A DNA stretch of 64,000 nt from Halichondria panicea (lineage: Eukaryota > Porifera > Demospongiae > Suberitida > Halichondriidae), in NCBI RefSeq assembly GCF_963675165.1, contig NC_087390.1, forward strand, positions 3,176,001 to 3,240,000. Reading direction: 5' to 3'. The translations under genes were made by a program, and so were the position numbers. Below, in pieces: positions 34,401-44,334 of this stretch; position 1 is the stretch's first letter; the number at the start of each line of letters is the position of its first letter. The notes under the pieces are model-generated. The model ran no database searches and was not told the origin of the DNA. It was given only the letters and a program-made list of their open reading frames with translations.

Positions 34401-35991
34401 CAGGCGAGAATTCTACCACTGAACCATCAGTGCTCAGATACTCAATAAGTATTGGTACTTACTATGACAAAAATACTACAACAGTGGATTTTGGGTACCG
34501 TATAACGTGTATATTTCGAGGGTGTAAATGTTCACGGTTTTCGGGATTGACATGGCTCATCCGCTGGATCTTAGTACAAGCAGTAGGGGGCGACAACTAT
34601 CCCTCCCCCCCCCCCCCCCCCACTCCAAAATGTTGTATGCCACCCTGAGAGGACATCAACACTGCAAGTACATATATATATATACTATTTTTTTGCGTCA
34701 ATTTTATATAAGAGCAGTAAATTAATACTTGAAGAAAGCTTTCTGGCATCTATTTGTAGCTATAAATAGATATCTGTTGTAAAAGTTCATACGGACGAGT
34801 AATAGCTAAGAGTAGACGGTCAGTATCTACAAACAGAGGGCTAGCTGCAACTGGCTCGACTTATTTCAAAATTCTCTTTGTCAAAGATTTCCAGGTTTTC
34901 CCATGCATGCCAAATTAATTTAAAAGGTAAATATAAATGGGCAGTTCAGTTCATACGAACATTTTCACCACAACGAAAATTACCCACTAAATAAAAAGCA
35001 AAGTGCACTGACCGGGAATCGAACCCGGGCCTCCCGCGTGGCAGGCGAGAATTCTACCACTGAACCATCAGTGCTAACACAAACATGACTGGCTGCAGTC
35101 ATTACTCATACGCAGAAGCGACAGTTGCGTCGGCTACATTACCAGACATAACGATAAACATTAGAACACTGCAAACATGTTGGTGCTATTCTAGGATTGG
35201 CCATTGAAAGTGTTTATATTAAATTTATGCATGCGATGTCATCATTATTCGACCAAACAAAATTATAATCATTAGTTTCCATCATTAGTTTCCATCATCT
35301 TCTACACCGTGGCTTCGAAATTTATTGCTGACTGAGCAAGATTTTGTCACGTGACTAAAATAGTGGTGCAAAGTCCATGTGTTGCTAGACAGTGTAGCAT
35401 AGGGCTCCTGGTATCATCTGCACCACAAATTAACGACTCATCCCAATTAAAGGAATGTAGTTATAGTGACGTCACTGTCTTGCTGGTATGCACAAATGCT
35501 GTAGCTACCGTGACCACCCTGAACCATTTTTGCGCGCAACATACATGAATCGTTGATAGTCACCTGCCCACGCCCATTTCTTTTCAACAGAAATGGGCGT
35601 GGTTTCCAGTCTAGAAGATACTCAAACCTCAATGCAGTGCTCAAAAATCGAGCTGTTCCCCATAATATGATAAGACTACACATAGACTCACCTGCTTGCA
35701 TCTGGGTAAGGTGATGTCTTCTTGCAAAGTAATGACGTTAGGGATGCTCTTTATCGGGACCAGATCAATACCAATGATCAAACTGGACATAGGCATGAAC
35801 TTAGCAGCCACTTGTAGCCAACCGCCTGGTGCAGCACACAGGTCCACTAAAACTCTGCTTTTCTGAAGGAAATTGTATTTTCTGTTGAGTTGTATCAGTT
35901 TGAAGGCAGATCTAGCTCTGTATCCTGTCTCTCTGGCGAGATGGTAGAACTTGTCCTTACGGCTCTTGCCAATCTTACCCTTCCTCCCCAT
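28466..35991 (-). CDS. FTSJ3: FTSJ3/Spb1-type pre-rRNA 2'-O-methyltransferase, 9 exons
   Basis: Exons: 35991-35692, 34307-34137, 33946-33710, 33497-33121, 32211-32033, 31848-31675, 31125-30902, 30041-29843, 29100-28466. All are GT-AG and in frame, giving 831 aa; the human protein is of similar length. The N-terminal FtsJ domain has the SAM loop [14 protein letters not shown] (49-62) and the K-D-K-E tetrad (K31, D117, K157, E192). A middle DUF3381-like region, long acidic stretches, and a C-terminal Spb1 domain ([11 protein letters not shown], then [15 protein letters not shown] and a Lys/Arg-rich tail) follow. It acts in the nucleolus on 27S pre-rRNA during 60S assembly. The start codon faces that of ZNF622 at 317 bp. 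Introns 1 and 4 contain tRNA-Gly genes. All exons look intact. Confidence 0.95.
29238..29350. mobile_element. Small MITE (GGAGGTATGACAGGCGCGG ends), intronic copy
   Basis: Left end AGAGGAGGTATGACAGG, right end inverted (CGCCTGTCGGACC). Same family as 54453-54605. Located in FTSJ3 intron 8. Confidence 0.75.
29590..29830 (-). repeat. TG-rich dispersed repeat, degenerate copy 3
   Basis: Shares TTGAGCAGTTTTACAGCTGGAA, an ACACAC tract and CACCCTGAGGCA with the 12022 family; heavily decayed; in FTSJ3 intron 8. Confidence 0.55.
32937..33007 (-). tRNA. tRNA-Gly-GCC: tRNA-Gly (GCC), copy 1, in FTSJ3 intron 4
   Basis: 71 nt including the A discriminator. The acceptor GCACTGA pairs with TCAGTGC; A box TGGTTCAGTGG and B box GGTTCGATTCC are intact; the anticodon loop CTGCCAC gives GCC. 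A run of five T follows within about 10 nt on the transcribed strand, a normal Pol III terminator. No intron. Identical to the copies at 34363 and 35004, and in the same direction as FTSJ3. Confidence 0.97.
34363..34433 (-). tRNA. tRNA-Gly-GCC: tRNA-Gly (GCC), copy 2, in FTSJ3 intron 1
   Basis: Same 71-nt sequence as copy 1, with intact cloverleaf, A and B boxes and GCC anticodon. A TTTT run directly follows the 3' end on the minus strand. Its 5' flank is unrelated to that of the other copies, so only the tRNA itself is shared. It lies close to the acceptor of exon 2 (34307). Confidence 0.97.
34610..34621. repeat. Poly-C tract
   Basis: Homopolymer run of C after CCTCCC in FTSJ3 intron 1; similar tracts occur near 40791 and 47143. 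Confidence 0.8.
35004..35074 (-). tRNA. tRNA-Gly-GCC: tRNA-Gly (GCC), copy 3, in FTSJ3 intron 1
   Basis: Identical to the other two copies over 71 nt, discriminator A, GCC anticodon, T-run terminator about 10 nt downstream. About 570 bp from copy 2 in the same intron and orientation. Confidence 0.97.
35568..35602. repeat. Hairpin, 13-bp perfect arms
   Basis: CCACGCCCATTTC pairs with GAAATGGGCGTGG around a 9-base loop, in FTSJ3 intron 1 about 90 bp from the exon 1 donor. Confidence 0.85.
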
Positions 35992-36308
35992 TGTCCTCCA
36001 CTGTTTTTCTCTACTTTAGCTAGTAAAAGATAAATTTTTGACAAAGAAGCATTTGACTCCACGTGGCTAGGGGGTGGGGCTCATCAGTCACATGTCTATT
36101 AACCTCGTGCTTTGCTGCGGCTTGAATTTGAGGTTAGTGTTTTGCTGAGCTGTACCCTCGTGTGATAATTTAGTGATTGCACCACTGAAAAGTAACTTTT
36201 CAAGACACTGTACTACGTACCTCTGACACTACCCTAGTCCCTGATACTGAACTTCGAAGGACCAAAACCGGACATAGAGAAAGTTGACCAGTGACCAGTG
36301 ACCCTGTC
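35992..36308. promoter_or_regulatory. Shared bidirectional promoter region, FTSJ3 / ZNF622
   Basis: 317 bp separate the two divergent start codons. It contains a CACGTG E-box (about 36059-36064) and no evident TATA box. That both genes act in 60S subunit maturation makes co-regulation plausible. The promoter role is inferred from position. Confidence 0.6.
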
Positions 36309-37421
36309 ATGTCAAGTTTAAGCACTTACACCTGCATAACATGTCGAGTTTCTTTTGCTGAACCTGACATCCAGAGGGCCCACTACAAAACTGACTGGCA
36401 TCGCTACAATCTCAAGCGCAAAGTGGCAGAACTGCCACCAGTGACAGCAGAGAACTTTCAAGATCGTGTGCTAAGCCAACAAGCACCCGCTAAAGAAGAA
36501 GCGAAACACCAAGTGTGTCAAGCTTGCAAAAAACATTTTTCGTCTGAGAATGCATACACAAGTCATCTACGATCAAGAAAACACAAGGAAAATGCTACTC
36601 GAATACATTCTAAAGAAAACGACTTGAAAGAAGACGACATCGAGAAAATTGCCGATAAATTGAATGCAGTGAATTCCAGCAACCATTTTGAAACTGTTGA
36701 TGCTGAAAAGATTGATGAAGAAGACTCTGACGATGAACCTGAGCCTTTGGAAATTACTGAATGCCTCTTCTGCCCTAACACGAGTAAAGACCTTGAATCG
36801 AGCCTTAAACACATGAGTGTCAAGCATGGCTTTTTTGTTCCTGATCTCCACTTCCTCGTCAACATCAAAGGACTTATTGAATACCTGTGTGAGAAAGTTG
36901 GTTTAGGGCTTATGTGCCTCTGGTGCAATACGAAGGGGAAGGCTTTTCACTCGGTGGAATCTGTGCAACAGCACATGGTGGACAAGTGCCATTGCAGAAT
37001 TTTTTTCGAAGGAGATTCAGCCCTTGAATATGCTGAGTATTTTGACTACACCCCAAGCTATCCTGAGCAAAAAGAGGGCGAGACTTCGGCTACATGTGAT
37101 ACTATTGTTCCTGATAATTCACTGAAAATCTCTGACGATCTTGAGCTAGTTCTCCCCTCTGGAGCAAAGGTTGGACATCGATCGTTGAAGCACACTTTCA
37201 AGCAGCATTTGCCAACATTTGAACAGCGAAAGGCTACTCTGGTTGGCCGCTTGATGACACAGTATCGTGCTCTGGGTTGGAAGGAGGACGGGGGAGAAGG
37301 AGTTCTGAAGAAGCAAAGAGATGTGAAGTGGGCGCTCAAGATGAAACAAGCCAGTGACATGAGACTTAAAGTGAAAGCCAACAAAATGCAACCTCATTTG
37401 AGACCTCAAGTTGTATTTTAA
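36309..37421 (+). CDS. ZNF622: ZNF622/REI1-type 60S subunit maturation factor
   Basis: 370 aa, single exon, ATG at 36309 (the frame upstream opens only on GTG). Four zinc fingers: C9/C12/H25/H31 with HYKTDWHRYNLKR, the REI1 hallmark; C70/C73/H86/H92; C152/C155/H168/H173; and a CLWC finger at 203-224. An acidic block (133-146) separates fingers 2 and 3. The C-terminus has LPSGAKVGHRSLKHTFKQ and LRPQVVF, conserved in the family. The cytosolic protein helps remove and recycle export factors from pre-60S particles. Shorter than human ZNF622 (477 aa), close to yeast Rei1. Adjacent and divergent to FTSJ3. Confidence 0.95.
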   Translation: MSSLSTYTCITCRVSFAEPDIQRAHYKTDWHRYNLKRKVAELPPVTAENFQDRVLSQQAPAKEEAKHQVCQACKKHFSSENAYTSHLRSRKHKENATRIHSKENDLKEDDIEKIADKLNAVNSSNHFETVDAEKIDEEDSDDEPEPLEITECLFCPNTSKDLESSLKHMSVKHGFFVPDLHFLVNIKGLIEYLCEKVGLGLMCLWCNTKGKAFHSVESVQQHMVDKCHCRIFFEGDSALEYAEYFDYTPSYPEQKEGETSATCDTIVPDNSLKISDDLELVLPSGAKVGHRSLKHTFKQHLPTFEQRKATLVGRLMTQYRALGWKEDGGEGVLKKQRDVKWALKMKQASDMRLKVKANKMQPHLRPQVVF

Positions 37422-37787
37422 GCGTACTGTGTATTATAATTTTGCACTAAAATTCTTCACATTTTAGTGTACTGGGTTTGAATTGCCTTTGTAAATGATG
37501 TTCTGAAGTGTTTATGAGGCAAATTAGCGAACTTTCACTCAGGGCGGTAGGCGTAACTTTGAAACAACACATAACTAATACATAAATTGTGTTAATTGTT
37601 AGACTCGATTCAATTATGAAGGGAGATAATTATAAACTAATACAAACTTGGCTGCGGCACGTATAGTCGAGGCTAATATACGTACTGTATGTACATGCAT
37701 GTAAACACCGTTTCTCAATACGGGACAATATGCATGATAGTGCAAAAGCATGGTGTTGTTTGGTATCAAAGAAACACGGTTCTATTT
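37422..37787. other. 3' flank of ZNF622
   Basis: No gene; AT-rich. Ends at the junction with the segmental duplication. Confidence 0.4.
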
Positions 37788-37835
37788 TTGGAGGAGGTCT
37801 ATGATCAATATCTAAATCCAAGTATCACCAACTAA
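37788..37835 (+). pseudogene. 3'-terminal relic of an SLC15-like gene
   Basis: About 48 bp encoding (E)EVYDQYLNPSITN and the stop match the very end of the gene at 47962-49482; the body of this copy is missing. The following 330 bp also match the 3' flank of that gene (shared GTCATCATCTC and GTATATCTAG-type stretches). Confidence 0.85.
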
Positions 37836-38260
37836 TTTAAGCTTGAACACGATAGTAATAGCTTTATTATAGATAATAACACAAACAGCATACATAGTTA
37901 CCTGTAGAGTTATATATCAATGTGTTTAATAATACAAGTCATCATCTCTCACATGCTGCTAGCGCTGTTGTAAGTAGATCAATCCTCAAATATTAATTTT
38001 GAAGCGTTGATTACAGAAATTGAATAGTGATTTTTAGTGAAGCAGTAATAAATAAAGTAGTGATTAAATGAGTGACTGTGGTAAAGTTATGACACACTTA
38101 GTCTAATATACCTGGTGTATATCTAGATCTAGTTCCAACGTTATCATCAAAGTTCAATCGGTCCATTTCAGATTTTTGATACCAAATCTCTGAAACAGTC
38201 TATCAGAATCTTTTGTGTTGCATCAGAAGTGTACATGATAAGTATAGGCCTAAAGAAGCA

Positions 38261-38330
38261 CATATCCTCCGTTATCGTGGTTACCTCGAGGCGTAGCCGA
38301 GGGGTATGTAACCATGGTAGCGGAGGATAT
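38261..38330. repeat. Hairpin with CTCGAGGCGTAGCCGAGG centre
   Basis: CATATCCTCCGTTATCGTGG pairs with the reverse complement at 38311-38330; the centre is the same core found in the hairpins at 11292, 13225 and 46926. Confidence 0.9.
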
Positions 38331-38385
38331 ATGAGGTGTATATCCTCCGAGTAGGTGTCAGTGGTATACCACATGACCACAGCAC

Positions 38386-38579
38386 TATAAAAGGACCTCC
38401 CCCTACTATATAGCAATCCACGATACAGACTGCAAAAAGAGCAAGACTACACCGGAGTTTGCAGTCGTCAAAGAGCTAGTTGAGCAATAATTATGTCAAC
38501 TCCTACAGATACTCAAGAGCCTCCTGGGTCCAAGCGCTGGCCATTCAACGTCCCTTACTGGAGTTGCAAGCTCTTTTAG
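38386..38579 (+). other. TATA box and 28-codon ORF (left segmental duplicate)
   Basis: TATAAAA at 38386-38392 precedes a small frame (ATG 38493, MSTPTDTQEPPGSKRW...) ending at 38579. The right duplicate (44335-44526) has two more bases after CCATTC and reads on for 63 codons. Whether it is translated is unknown; I recognise no family. Confidence 0.3.
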
Positions 38580-38849
38580 ATAACTAATCACGCCCATGCA
38601 TGGACCCATGGAGGCTTAGCCATCTTGTTAGAGAGCAGCTTCCGTATTTCTGTTGCAGTTCTGACATGTTCGTAGCACCACTGAAATGACTCTATTATTA
38701 TGGGTTGTAGTATAATTATTTCAATGGTGTACTCGGACTGATTAAACCCCAGCAGGAAATAATAATAATTTTATTATCAATAATTATTATTCAAAATTGA
38801 AAACACAAGGTGACAAGCAGTGTAAATATATACATTGAAAACTCACAAG

Positions 38850-39767
38850 CTAAGCTACAAAATGGTCCCTCATAAATGTCGAGACTGAATCACATAAAGA
38901 ATGTGTTAAGCTCCACAAAAAGAGATTCAGATTCTCACACTGCTCAAAATAGAGATATGGATTGTCCGGATGCACTGCCACACATTTGTAAAAGTATTCC
39001 AGATAATCTCCCGGGATTTGTCCTAGCAATTCTTTGAAATGAACTTTTTGTGGGTTTTGAAATAGTTTGCAATCGACGTTTGAAAAGTAGTCAGGGCTTT
39101 TCTTTGTTACAATACAGTGTATTCCATAATACAGATGCAAAACAGTTGATAGACTTTTAACTGAGGAGAGAATGAGATCGGTCACTTCTGAATGGCCATC
39201 TTTTCGATACAGATACGATGCTTTGATTGGAATCACAGTGCTAGAAAAGCTGAGTGCAGTACCAGTAGATTCAAAGATTTCCTTAAACATCTCATCAATG
39301 CCATTGGCTCCATCAAAAACGGGGACAACCTGATCACATTTTGCCAAGAGATATCGCTTGTAGCTATCAAAATTGTCTCTCCAAAGGTATGGGTCAGGTA
39401 GGAGGTAAGAGCTCATTTCAAAGGCTGCCTTTTTATCATCTTTGGAGGAGTGGTGTAGTAGAGAGTGTGCCACAAATTCTTGAAGATGGGGAGTTAGTTT
39501 GTTAGTTTCTTTGGATGTTGAGGAAGCCAGAAGCTCCTTAAACACAATTTCTACAGATTCTTTCAGTAGACCTTTGATAAATATCTCCCACCTTTCCATC
39601 AAATGATTAAAGTGAGGCCAAAGAATTTTTGAAACTTCTTCTCTGGAAAATATCTTCGGTCCATCATTAAAGAAGAGGGTTAGCTGTTCTTTAGAGGCAT
39701 CGAATTTGTTGACAAAATTCACTAGACAAGTGAATTTGTGTGAAGTTTCTAGATCTTTTGTTGCCAT
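38850..39767 (-). CDS. Hypothetical 305-aa protein
   Basis: One intact open frame, ATG at 39767, MATKDLETSHKFTCLVNF. No signal peptide, no transmembrane segment, few repeats. Helix-rich composition with Phe/Leu/His-rich stretches (HLQEFVAHSLLHHSSKDD; FEQCENLNLFLW). I do not recognise the family. A second, damaged copy sits at 44581-45110 in the parallel duplicate, with the C-terminal half deleted. Substitutions between the copies are mostly silent or conservative in the shared part, which supports a real protein. Codon use looks like the neighbours. Confidence 0.6.
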   Translation of the reverse strand: MATKDLETSHKFTCLVNFVNKFDASKEQLTLFFNDGPKIFSREEVSKILWPHFNHLMERWEIFIKGLLKESVEIVFKELLASSTSKETNKLTPHLQEFVAHSLLHHSSKDDKKAAFEMSSYLLPDPYLWRDNFDSYKRYLLAKCDQVVPVFDGANGIDEMFKEIFESTGTALSFSSTVIPIKASYLYRKDGHSEVTDLILSSVKSLSTVLHLYYGIHCIVTKKSPDYFSNVDCKLFQNPQKVHFKELLGQIPGDYLEYFYKCVAVHPDNPYLYFEQCENLNLFLWSLTHSLCDSVSTFMRDHFVA

Positions 39768-41330
39768 AATTATACTTATACAGATTGCCTCATCACGACA
39801 ATATAACGTCCAACTTGGGTGCTTTTTCTACAATCATGCACCTAGAACACAGCAATGTATAGCTAGTCAGGTTTTTTATATAATTATATAACCATGCAGC
39901 TACAGGCAAAAGCAAATGAATTCATAGTTTCCACGATGGCATGCATATGCAGTCATGATAATTATGGTATTGCACAAGCTTCAACAAGCGTAGCGATATT
40001 CATGCACACATGCACACATGGTAATGACATAGCAGCTACAAGACCAAACAATGTCAGCCACAATTAGCCCTAACAGCAGATCTTCAACGATCGATAGAGG
40101 CCACGGTGGTTTTCTGATTCACCTTGGCTCCATTGCAGTACCTCAGTCCGAACTGAGTGCGGGACACCATAGTCTGAAGTTTTGTCTACTGCAGTGATCT
40201 GTGTGTACAGCTCGATGGGTCGGGAGAGGGCGGGTGTCCCTGACAACAGGACAGCCCTCCGAGCACTCTGGGTGTGGGAGGGGGGGGGGGAAATATCATA
40301 CTTGGGTTATGAGTACAGTTGTATGTATACATGCATTAACTAGACTAGCAAAATATCATATACGTGTGTTCAGTATATGTGTGCATGTGCATGTACATGC
40401 CATCCCATCAAGCCTTAGAATGGCTGAAACTTTTTCGGAGAAAGGTTTTTAATATTCAGTAGAGCTAATGAATTTACTTTGAGCCATCAAATCTACATAC
40501 TTGGAATCCTTCTAATTAATCATAGCTTCTTGGCAACCCAGCATAATCAACACACTATACACTGTCTACATATACCTTGATGACTGGAATGGCTGCTTTG
40601 GAGTGAGCAGTGCGATAGTTCTTGAGAAAGTGCATGGGACTCATCCTACACAACAAAAACACACTATGATTATACCAGAGTAAACAATTTTCCTGTTGGG
40701 ATTTAATCTCCATTTAGTTAGTATAGAAGTGGCCATTGCAAATAATTATAATACACACTATTAAAAATGGACTCAAATTTAAGTAATCTACCCCCCCCCC
40801 CGCCCCCCCCCAGGTATTTAATTATAGCGGAATATGCATCATTGGCTTTAATTTATAGTAACACAGATACACTAGATACCGCAATAATGGTACAAGCCGT
40901 CTATATAGCTAACAGTGTTTCTGTACATTTATATTCCCTCTCGTGCAGGGAGTCACCAGCAGTCAGGCTCAACAGATTTATATTAAATTTATAATGCATG
41001 CATGTGCTGGTATACTAAAACGCCATGGCTATAACACAAAAATGATGTTTGTGCAAGCAGTATTTGTGTTTTTTTATTGAGAACATTTTCACTATAATTA
41101 TATCAAAGTGAAAAATGTTATTCTTACGTAATTATTATAGTACAGAGCAGATTCAGCATTTTCGTTAAGTTGTTTACAGAGTCTATTTTCACTTTATTAA
41201 TACACATACGCTTGTGCTAATGCATGGGTATACATACCTTATACCAGACAGTCTCTTACAAAGACTCATAATTATAACAGTTACTATTAGTTATATACCA
41301 CTATAGGTCTACAGCTATACATAATTATTG
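39768..41330. repeat. Left copy of segmental duplication, non-coding part
   Basis: This stretch matches 45111-46092 and then 47066-47958 nearly base for base (for example CATTCACAGTGTAC-free blocks such as GACCAAACAATGTCAGCC and the poly-C tract at 40791). The right copy additionally carries a 970-bp element. No gene; small frames at 40201 and 40767 lie in low-complexity repeats. Confidence 0.85.
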
Positions 41331-41515
41331 TCGAAATGAGCTGTAAATAATTTTTATAGAGTGAGAAAGTTCTACTCAAAGGGAGCCTACCTTGTGCTAG
41401 CTTGGACACTGCTTGTGAGTGTTGCAGCTACTGCTATCTATGGCATAATCGAGACACTTTTTACAGACTACCCTAAATGGCTAGTCACAACAACACTGGC
41501 ATTTTTCCTCCCATC
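41331..41515 (+). pseudogene. SLC15-like gene, 5' fragment (interrupted copy)
   Basis: Corresponds to the first 170 bp of the gene at 47962. Directly after MSCK a short insertion (TAATTTTTATAG) places a stop codon. The match ends near 41515, after PKWLVTTTLAFFL, and resumes at 43640, with a 7TM receptor gene and its pseudogene in between. Confidence 0.9.
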
Positions 41516-41720
41516 CTGTATAATTATGTGTGTGGATGGAAACAGTGTGTCATAATTAATATAACTATATATGGCAACTATTGTTAACTACTACAACCAA
41601 GTTGCTATATACGTAGACGTATAGTCCAGAGCTTTCACTTCTATGTGATTATAGCGGTCACATGAAACACTGGCATTGTGCTTAAAACCATTCTCTGTCA
41701 AGTTACAAAGCCAAGCCAAG

Positions 41721-42785
41721 ATGTCGTCCTCCCAAACTGCTCATGAGTGCAACATTGAGACAAATAATGAAGTCACTAGGCAGGTAGCGCTTGCAGTTGG
41801 AATCCCAGGAGTGATCTGCCTAACTTTGAGTATAGCTGGACTAATAGCAGAGCTAATGTTTGTTTGCAAGGAGAAGAACAACTTTCTACTGAGGCTCTAC
41901 ATCTACATGACCTTGTCTGTCACTGTTACTCATGTTGTTTACACATTGTATTGGTTCATCGATTTCAATCCAGAAAATGGGAAGCTGTGTGCATGGATAC
42001 AGGCATTAGTAGCGTACCCCACAATGGTTGAGTTTTTGTTCATAATTTCTGTTAACTGTGTTCTACTGTACAAAGTCTACACTAGTGTACGGAGGCCGTG
42101 TTATCACTGTCACGGATCTAAAGCAATCGAGGTTATATTCGTGGTAGTGCATTTTCTCATCCCATTCATTATTGTCGGTATTCTACTGGGGATTGCAGGG
42201 TATCCAAATCCTGGCGAATGCCACATACGTGGTAATGGTTGCAATAGTAGAGTCAACTCCCAATTATTATTTAAGATAGCTACAGAGTGGATCCCAGTGG
42301 CTATAGAGATACCGCTGAGTATACTATGCATCTGTACGCTATCGGTATGGTTGTGTTGGTTGCTAAGGAAACACTTTCTGAGAGCTCGTATGAAAACCAT
42401 CTTGAAGGAAATGGGACTGTTGCTAGGTTTCCTATCAAGTTATTGTATAATACGAATTGTCATCGAAATATTAAACATAATTGAAGGGGACCAAATTTCA
42501 GTCATAACGATAATAACATATGCCCTCTATCCGATAAATCGAGCTACTATTCCGCTATCGTTCATCATCTATGTTTGCATCGTCTACCTCTACCCCCAAA
42601 GATCTAACCAGATTACCAACCCCCGCACGGACCAACACACCCACCCCCCCTCAATCAGGATCAGTCTCCCTAGCAACACTGCCGATCGTGTCCTCGACAT
42701 TCTGAGTAAAGATGAATTTATTAGCAGTAGCCATAAGAATAGTAGGAGAGGTCCCACGGAAGCAACTGCTCTGCTGCTGAATTAA
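41721..42785 (+). CDS. Seven-transmembrane receptor-like protein
   Basis: 354 aa, intronless; ATG at 41721 (upstream frame opens on TTG). Seven hydrophobic segments at about 24-49, 58-80, 92-118, 135-158, 189-215, 230-254 and 259-291. Cys90 at the top of TM3 and Cys167/174 in the loop after TM4 could form the usual disulfide. TM6-7 contain YALYPINRATIPLSF. The C-terminal tail (about 60 residues) is Ser/Thr-rich. Short N-terminus, no signal peptide. Its overall shape fits a GPCR of the cAMP-receptor-like/secretin-like group rather than a rhodopsin type: there is no DRY or NPxxY. The subfamily is uncertain. It sits inside a disrupted SLC15-like copy. Confidence 0.75.
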   Translation: MSSSQTAHECNIETNNEVTRQVALAVGIPGVICLTLSIAGLIAELMFVCKEKNNFLLRLYIYMTLSVTVTHVVYTLYWFIDFNPENGKLCAWIQALVAYPTMVEFLFIISVNCVLLYKVYTSVRRPCYHCHGSKAIEVIFVVVHFLIPFIIVGILLGIAGYPNPGECHIRGNGCNSRVNSQLLFKIATEWIPVAIEIPLSILCICTLSVWLCWLLRKHFLRARMKTILKEMGLLLGFLSSYCIIRIVIEILNIIEGDQISVITIITYALYPINRATIPLSFIIYVCIVYLYPQRSNQITNPRTDQHTHPPSIRISLPSNTADRVLDILSKDEFISSSHKNSRRGPTEATALLLN

Positions 42786-43147
42786 CTGACACTAACAATG
42801 TTTGTGAGTGCATGCAAGTGCTTTACTCAATAAGCTGATGAGTATAAATCCATGCTACGTATGTGGAATTTAATAATAACTACTCAATAATTATTAGTAC
42901 GTCGTGTAATTTGTGTACCCTAAGAACTCTATAAGTCGTATTGTGAAATGAAAATGCAGCCATTGTATATTACTATAGGAACCATGCAATGATGCATGCA
43001 AGCTGCTATATACGTAAATGTAGTACATAGTTTTAAGGTCTATATTATTATAGCAGCATGTCACATGTAATAATACTGGATGGCATTGTGATTTTAATAA
43101 AGACCATAATAGCATTCTGCCAAGCCAAGATCTTTATATAAAGCCAA
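42786..43147. other. Spacer between receptor gene and its pseudogene
   Basis: AT-rich; its 5' end repeats the style of the flank before 41721 (AAGCCAAGATG motif at about 43120-43150). No gene. Confidence 0.4.
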
Positions 43148-43640
43148 GATGTGGATCCCTAAAAATGATTGCAATCATGCATCTACTGAAGTCACTAGGC
43201 AAGCAGCACTAGCACTTGGAATCCCCGGAGTGATCTGCCTATAGCTCTGAGTATAGTTGGACTATAGTAGCAGAGTTAGTGTTCGTTTGCAAGAAAAAGA
43301 ACAACTTTCTATTAAGGCTCTTCATCTACATGACCGTAGCTGTCACCATTACTAATGTTGTCTATACACATCGTATTGGTTCTCATCTATTCCTACCCGG
43401 AAAATGGTTCACTGTGTGCATGGATAGAGGCATTGATGTATTATCCCTCCATGATAGAGTTTCTGTTCATAATCTCTGTTAATTGTATTCTCCTGCACAA
43501 GATATATACTAGTGTGCAAAGATCATGCTTTCACTGCCACAGATCTAAAGCAATAGAGTTTATATGGGGATTTCGGGGGATCCAAAGTATTGGCCGCCCT
43601 CTAATGTATGCCACTCGCAGACTACAGTTTGAACTTTTGT
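43148..43640 (+). pseudogene. 7TM receptor pseudogene, truncated after TM3-4
   Basis: Starts with a plausible ATG at 43150 and follows the gene at 41721 through TM1 (stop codon and small indels near 43245-43260), TM2 (KKKNNFLLRLFIYMT), CAWIEALMYYPSMIEFLFIISVNC and RSKAIEF, then stops matching near 43565. The C-terminal half is gone. Confidence 0.88.
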
Positions 43641-43925
43641 TTCCAGAATATATACCATATATGTCTCGGATTTTTAGCCAATTACAAGCTTCAAGATTAG
43701 ACGATAGTGAGGATAGGAATTGTCACCATGTTTTTTGTAACAATGGTTTCCAGTATATACATCTTAATCTTAGGTCGTGGATTAGGATATGGTTTTGGAA
43801 AGTACATGCAGGCTCATCAATGAAGTCGTATACTGTATAATACTTCGTGTGTTTTTGGTGGCAATGACGTGTTTTGTCTGCACACTACAGCTTGGTTTGG
43901 ATCAAATGCCTGATGCTTCTCTTCT
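43640..43925 (+). pseudogene. SLC15-like gene, middle fragment (interrupted copy)
   Basis: Matches 48135-48420 of the intact gene (TCTCGGATTTTTAGCC to the DQMPDAS region) with frameshifts and a stop; continuation of the fragment at 41331. Together they show one gene copy split by about 2.1 kb. Confidence 0.9.
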
Positions 43926-44334
43926 ATAGTATCGCTATATAGTTGTTTGAGCCCTTTCTCGGTATAGACAAATAGTTAGCTAAGTGATACTAGACAGGCT
44001 AGATCTAAATAGAAACAGGTTCTATTCCCCTATATGCAATTGAAATACTGTAGCTAAGCTATAGCAAGCATTTATGCAAATTGACTTCACTATTGCTGTG
44101 CCAACAATTCTTATAATTATAGAGAGCAAAGTGAGTACAAAATGGCTGCAGGAGCACAAAGTACAGTGATAGAGGCCCTGGGTGGGGCTCACATGAACAA
44201 AGAGAGGAAATGTTTAACAATAGTGAGGCTAAATGCTAGAGTCCAAAAGTACAACTTGACTGCAGCAAATTATGGTTTAAATTGTAGTAAATATTACGTA
44301 ATAAGGTATAACATGTATATGCACCAACAGCAAT

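Noticed and set aside
32937..35074. Regularly repeated 71-bp units considered as a CRISPR-like or SINE array
   Set aside because: The units are complete tRNA-Gly genes with terminators, spacing is irregular and flanks unrelated.
36563..37409. Minus-strand ORFs opposite ZNF622
   Set aside because: Shadows of the zinc-finger gene; no family resemblance.
40201..40452. 83-codon frame, repeated at 45515-45838
   Set aside because: Non-coding part of the segmental duplication; reading frame differs between the copies and includes simple repeats.
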